From NCBI GenBank assembly GCA_965232455.1, contig OZ246981.1, forward strand, positions 3,596,001-3,660,000: 64,000 nucleotides of DNA, in the 5' to 3' direction. This DNA is from JBFGFX01 sp965232455. GTDB taxonomy: Bacteria; Pseudomonadota; Gammaproteobacteria; Steroidobacterales; Woeseiaceae. The notes beneath the pieces are model-generated. The model saw only the letters and a program-made list of their open reading frames with translations, was not told the DNA's origin and made no database searches. Positions 60,789 to 64,000 of this stretch are shown here, one piece after another (within the stretch, counting starts at the first letter, position 1; the number at the start of each line of letters is the position of its first letter). A program made the position numbers and the translations under genes.

Positions 60789-62327
60789 TCAGCGAATCCT
60801 CGACGTTACAAACCCACTCGTCAACGTGACCGCCGAACCGATGACCGGAAACCAGGGCCAGGCGATAGCGGTCAGTCCGCGGCTCGCGACTTCGGCGTCA
60901 CTCGGACGAAACACGAACACCCACCCTTCGTCCGGACCGTACCAAACGCCGAATACCGCGCAGACGAGCACGACGATGGTCAGGGCAAACGCGATCAGCG
61001 CATCCGCCTGCGTGCTTCGTTTGTTGACGATACCCAACAGGAAGACGCCGAGCAGCGCGCCATAGGTAAACGAGGCGATGCTCAGGCCGAGTTCAATGAC
61101 GGTCTCGGCCGAGTCTTGCAGCGTGCCGGCAAACACCGTCAGGGCCGCGGCCCAGAACAGCGTCAGAAGGCGCGCCGCCAGCAGCGAACCCTCGCGCCTT
61201 CCTTTCGGAGCGCCGAAGCGCTGGTAGAGATCGATCATCGACGACGAGGCCAGCGAGTTCACCGACGACGACAGCGTACTCATCGCGGCGGCGACGATCC
61301 CCGCGAGCAGCAGGCCGGAGACGCCGGCCGGTAAACCCTCGACGATGAACCTGGGGAAAATCTCGTCGCCGCGCGACAGTCCGAGGGCCGCAAAACTCGC
61401 GCCGTCGTAATAGGCCCACAGCGCCAGGCCCACGACGAGAAAAAGTGCAAACTGGAGCATGACCAGCACCGCACTACCGACCAGCGCTTTTTGGCTGTCG
61501 CGGAGCGAGCGGCAGGCCAGCAGACGCTGCACCATGAGCTGATCGGCGCCGTGCGAGGCCATCGAAAAAACCGCGCCGCCGAGAACGGCGGTAACGAGCA
61601 CGAAGGGTTGCGTGAGCCAATGATTGATCAATCCTGCGTTCGCACCGTAAGCGCCCGGATCGATCACGACGGTCTTGCCGGCGTCCACCGCGTCCCGCCA
61701 CCAGCCGGCCGGCACCTCACCGAGCAGGAAAACCATCGCGACCGCACCGGCGGCCAGGTACACGACGAGTTGGACGGTGTCGACCCACACTACGGCTTTG
61801 ATGCCGCCGAAATACGTGTAAACGAGCGTCACGGCGACCAGGGCCAGCACGATCTCGGCGTAGTCGACGTCCAGACCGGCGGCGCTTGCGATGACCTTGA
61901 TGGGAATCGCGGTTGCAAACAGCCGCACGCCGTCGGCCAGCAGCCGCGTCACGAGAAACGTGACGGACGCCGCCGCGCGCATGGCGTCGCCGTAACGTTG
62001 CCCGAGATACCCGTACGTGGTTTGCACCTCGCCGGCGTAATACCGAGGCAACAAGAATACGCTCACCGCGATACGGCCCGCGAGGTAGCCGATGGTGAGC
62101 TGCAGGAACGTGAGCGCGCCGCCGTAGGCGACCGCCGGCAGGCCGATGACGGTCAGCGTACTGGTCTCGGTGGCAACGGTCGAGAAACAGACCACCCACC
62201 AGGGCAGGTTGCGACCGCCCAGGAAGTAGTCGACCGTGTTCGTCTGGCGTCCGGCCAGCCGGATGCCGAGCACCGCCACGCCGAGAAGGTACGCAACGAT
62301 GATGACGTAGTCGATACCGGTCAGCAC
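60789..62327 (-). CDS. Sodium:solute symporter (SSS family)
   Basis: A 512-residue transporter with about 13 helices. It begins with a periplasmic-facing helix, LTGIDYVIIVAYLLGVAVLG, then the SSS signature NTVDYFLGGRNLPWWVVCFS, PRYYAGEVQTTYGYLGQRYG, and the unwound middle of the core with SMASHGADQLMVQRLLACRS. It imports sugars, amino acids or similar solutes with Na+, whose gradient oadGAB can help maintain. The YceI lipoprotein gene lies 18 bp upstream on the same strand, likely in one operon. Confidence 0.9.
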   Translation of the reverse strand: MLTGIDYVIIVAYLLGVAVLGIRLAGRQTNTVDYFLGGRNLPWWVVCFSTVATETSTLTVIGLPAVAYGGALTFLQLTIGYLAGRIAVSVFLLPRYYAGEVQTTYGYLGQRYGDAMRAAASVTFLVTRLLADGVRLFATAIPIKVIASAAGLDVDYAEIVLALVAVTLVYTYFGGIKAVVWVDTVQLVVYLAAGAVAMVFLLGEVPAGWWRDAVDAGKTVVIDPGAYGANAGLINHWLTQPFVLVTAVLGGAVFSMASHGADQLMVQRLLACRSLRDSQKALVGSAVLVMLQFALFLVVGLALWAYYDGASFAALGLSRGDEIFPRFIVEGLPAGVSGLLLAGIVAAAMSTLSSSVNSLASSSMIDLYQRFGAPKGRREGSLLAARLLTLFWAAALTVFAGTLQDSAETVIELGLSIASFTYGALLGVFLLGIVNKRSTQADALIAFALTIVVLVCAVFGVWYGPDEGWVFVFRPSDAEVASRGLTAIAWPWFPVIGSAVTLTSGFVTSRIR

Positions 62328-62345
62328 GATTGGCCGGCCGCGGCG

Positions 62346-63104
62346 TCAGTCGTTTGAACTGAGCGAGGAAATTGCCGTCGGGGAACCGCGCACGGCATGA
62401 ATCTCGAAACGAACGTCGAGTTTGTCCTGAACGGCCAGCGCACCGCCCAGCACGCTGAACGGCGTAATGTCGAAATCGCTTTGCAACAGTTCGAGTGAAC
62501 CGCTTGCGGTGATCGATGCGGCCTGCCGTTCAACCGTAACGGGCAGCCGCAGCTCGCGAGAGACGCCGTGCAAGGTCAGCGATACGTCGAGCAGCGCGCC
62601 GTTCTCGGCGTCGGCAACCGTGCCGGACGCCGAATCGATCGCCACCGTGACAAACGGATAGTCGGCGGCTTCGAGGCTCTTCAGCATGTTGCCGCGCGTT
62701 CCCTCCCGGTCGGACTCCGAAGGCTCGGTCGTGAACCCCGCCTCCGCGCGCAGCGCAGGTTCGTCCACGGTCATGGCCGCGAGCGCCACAAAAAGATCGG
62801 CGACGAACCGGCTATCGTCGTGATCGCCGTCGCGCAACAAAACGAACCCGGAAACGTCGCGGCTGGCAACGACGTGATCGTGCCCCATGCGGGCCAGCGT
62901 GCCGCCCCGATAGACGTAAACCTGCACCAGCGAGCGGGACGGATCCACCTCGTAAACGAGCTCACCGGCGGCCGGGCTCAAATAGCGCTCGGCGGGAAAG
63001 CCCGCCGGCATGCCCGTCGGGACGGGCGGCGCGGGCGGCGGCGCGGCGCAGCCCATGGCCAGGAGAACCAGCGCCGCCGCCATCACCCTTGGCGCCGCGT
63101 GCAT
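62346..63104 (-). CDS. YceI-like lipoprotein
   Basis: With ATG 63104 the product is 252 residues and starts directly with a lipoprotein signal (VMAAALVLLAMGCAA, lipobox LAMGC, Cys about residue 19). ATG 63131 would add nine residues; neither has a good ribosome site. After a Pro-rich linker the YceI beta-barrel follows: LVQVYVYRGGTLARMGHDHV, YPFVTVAIDSASGTV, LTLHGVSRELRLPV and the closing KLDVRFEIHAV. YceI barrels bind long isoprenoids or fatty amides. The conserved GHDH is typical of the variant whose gene lies next to transporters. Confidence 0.85.
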   Translation of the reverse strand: MHAAPRVMAAALVLLAMGCAAPPPAPPVPTGMPAGFPAERYLSPAAGELVYEVDPSRSLVQVYVYRGGTLARMGHDHVVASRDVSGFVLLRDGDHDDSRFVADLFVALAAMTVDEPALRAEAGFTTEPSESDREGTRGNMLKSLEAADYPFVTVAIDSASGTVADAENGALLDVSLTLHGVSRELRLPVTVERQAASITASGSLELLQSDFDITPFSVLGGALAVQDKLDVRFEIHAVRGSPTAISSLSSND

Positions 63105-63247
63105 GACCGCGAATTCGTTTCGACTACTCATGGTCGCAGGATTCTACATCGCGCGGGCCCGATATCACGGGACATTGGCGCCGTGGCGCAGGATGCTATA
63201 GTCGTTCCCGGTCCTCAACAAGCAAAACGACAACGGCGGGATCCGGT

Positions 63248-64000
63248 TTGGAACAGATCAACACGCTTTGGTTGGAGTTCAGCGCACTCGCGATGAGCTT
63301 TCTGAGACGCCCGGAGGTTCTCATCCAGGCGGTCATGATCGGCACCCTGTTCATTCCCGCCCTGCTGTTGTCGTGGCGCGTCGAACCGAAGCTGGAAGAA
63401 CGGGCGAGACAGATAAAGGGGATGCCGGGCCTGCTGCGGGTCATCGTGGCGTTCCTGCGGCGCCTCGAATGGCTGTTTTTCGTCGTGTTTCTGGGCATCG
63501 CCTACGTCGCGACAACCGTCCTGGCATGGCCCGCAAGTAACTACATCATTTACGCGGTCATGCTGCTGGCGCTCGCATGGCTGCTGATTTCCGTCTTCTC
63601 GCACACGATACGAAGCCGCGTGTTGGGCCGCGTGTTTTCGGTCGTCGCCTGGGTGTACGTGGCCGCGACCATCCTCGGCGTGACCGGAGACGTGGCGGAA
63701 CTGCTCGATCAGGCCGGCTTTCAGCTCGGCGGCTTCCGGCTGTCCATCCTGAGCCTGCTCAAAGCCATACTGTTCCTCGGCGTGCTGCTGTGGCTGGCCG
63801 CCAGCGCCGGCAATTTCCTGGACCGCCGCATCCAGAGCTCCGAGGAGCTGACTCCCTCCCTCAGGGTTTTGATCGGCAAGGTCCTGCGCATCGCCCTGAT
63901 TGTCGTGGCCGCCCTGCTGGCGATGTCCGGCATCGGCATCGATCTCACCGCGTTTACGGTGTTGTCGGGCGCGGTCGGCGTCGGCATCGGCTTCGGCCTG
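63248..64000 (+). CDS. Mechanosensitive ion channel (MscS family), N-terminal part
   Basis: An open frame from TTG 63248 runs 251 codons to the window edge; ATG 63293 is in frame and an alternative start. It has five or more membrane helices (VLIQAVMIGTLFIPALLLSW, WLFFVVFLGIAYVATTVLA, YIIYAVMLLALAWLLISVF, FSVVAWVYVAATILGV, and later LKAILFLGVLLWLAA), then the MscS pore lead-in LRIALIVVAALLAMSGIGID and LTAFTVLSGAVGVGIGFGL. The large N-terminal membrane part fits the bigger MscK/YbdG-type relatives. It is divergent from the YceI gene by 143 bp. Confidence 0.85.
   Translation, partial: MEQINTLWLEFSALAMSFLRRPEVLIQAVMIGTLFIPALLLSWRVEPKLEERARQIKGMPGLLRVIVAFLRRLEWLFFVVFLGIAYVATTVLAWPASNYIIYAVMLLALAWLLISVFSHTIRSRVLGRVFSVVAWVYVAATILGVTGDVAELLDQAGFQLGGFRLSILSLLKAILFLGVLLWLAASAGNFLDRRIQSSEELTPSLRVLIGKVLRIALIVVAALLAMSGIGIDLTAFTVLSGAVGVGIGFGL

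Overview
The window reads as chromosome from a high-GC gammaproteobacterium that is probably marine, free-living and heterotrophic. The basis is two large TonB-dependent receptors, an oxaloacetate decarboxylase Na+ pump (oadGAB), a sodium:solute symporter, many exported peptidases and amidohydrolases, and Shine-Dalgarno-led genes with frequent GTG/TTG starts. The order (for example a Woeseia-like lineage) is a guess. I see no rRNA, intact tRNA, CRISPR array or intact insertion sequence.

Layout. 0-10 kb: a 3'-truncated glutathione S-transferase gene behind a class-III aminotransferase, a divergent LysR regulator, two exported TPR proteins, and exported M20 and M81 hydrolases. 8.8-20.5 kb: a 2OG-Fe(II) oxygenase-like gene, an exported protein, a TonB receptor, a divergent ArsR/SRPBCC pair, an exported DJ-1-like protein, oadGAB and a second TonB receptor. 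20.7-22.0 kb: a nitrile-hydratase-like enzyme whose beta subunit is encoded as two separate coupled genes, the layout known from thiocyanate hydrolase and toyocamycin nitrile hydratase. 22.2-37.6 kb: the most striking block, one long same-strand array of DUF4159, a VWA/amidotransferase-like membrane protein, a C13-like protein with Ser in place of Cys, a TPR-HExxH metallopeptidase, a MoxR ATPase, a DUF58 protein, a BatA-like protein, a 1203-residue coiled-coil membrane protein, a small lipoprotein and a serine hydrolase. 37.6-40.8 kb: a sugar MFS transporter, peptide deformylase and an exported beta-propeller protein.

40.9-48.4 kb: a tightly coupled seven-gene minus-strand operon, in which a complete Dpp/Opp-type peptide ABC importer lies between two M19-dipeptidase-like genes. 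The block is bounded on both sides by decayed 3' halves of a tRNA-Arg(ACG), which suggests an old island at a tRNA-Arg site. 49-53.5 kb: accessory DNA, partly AT-richer, with a haem-oxygenase-like gene, a GNAT, an orphan HigA/NadS-type antitoxin with a truncated toxin, and a winged-helix/nucleotidyltransferase pair behind three palindromic operators spaced exactly 21 bp apart. 53.5-64 kb: adenine/adenosine deaminase with a nucleoside-transporter remnant, an M24 peptidase, cysteine synthase, an exported GNAT-like protein, an amidohydrolase, an HxlR regulator with an SMP-30 lactonase, an SSS symporter, a YceI lipoprotein and the start of a mechanosensitive channel.

The shared theme is uptake and periplasmic processing of peptides, amides and nucleobases. 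The best candidate for an under-described system is the 22-37 kb MoxR/VWA array with its embedded pseudo-protease and HExxH protease.
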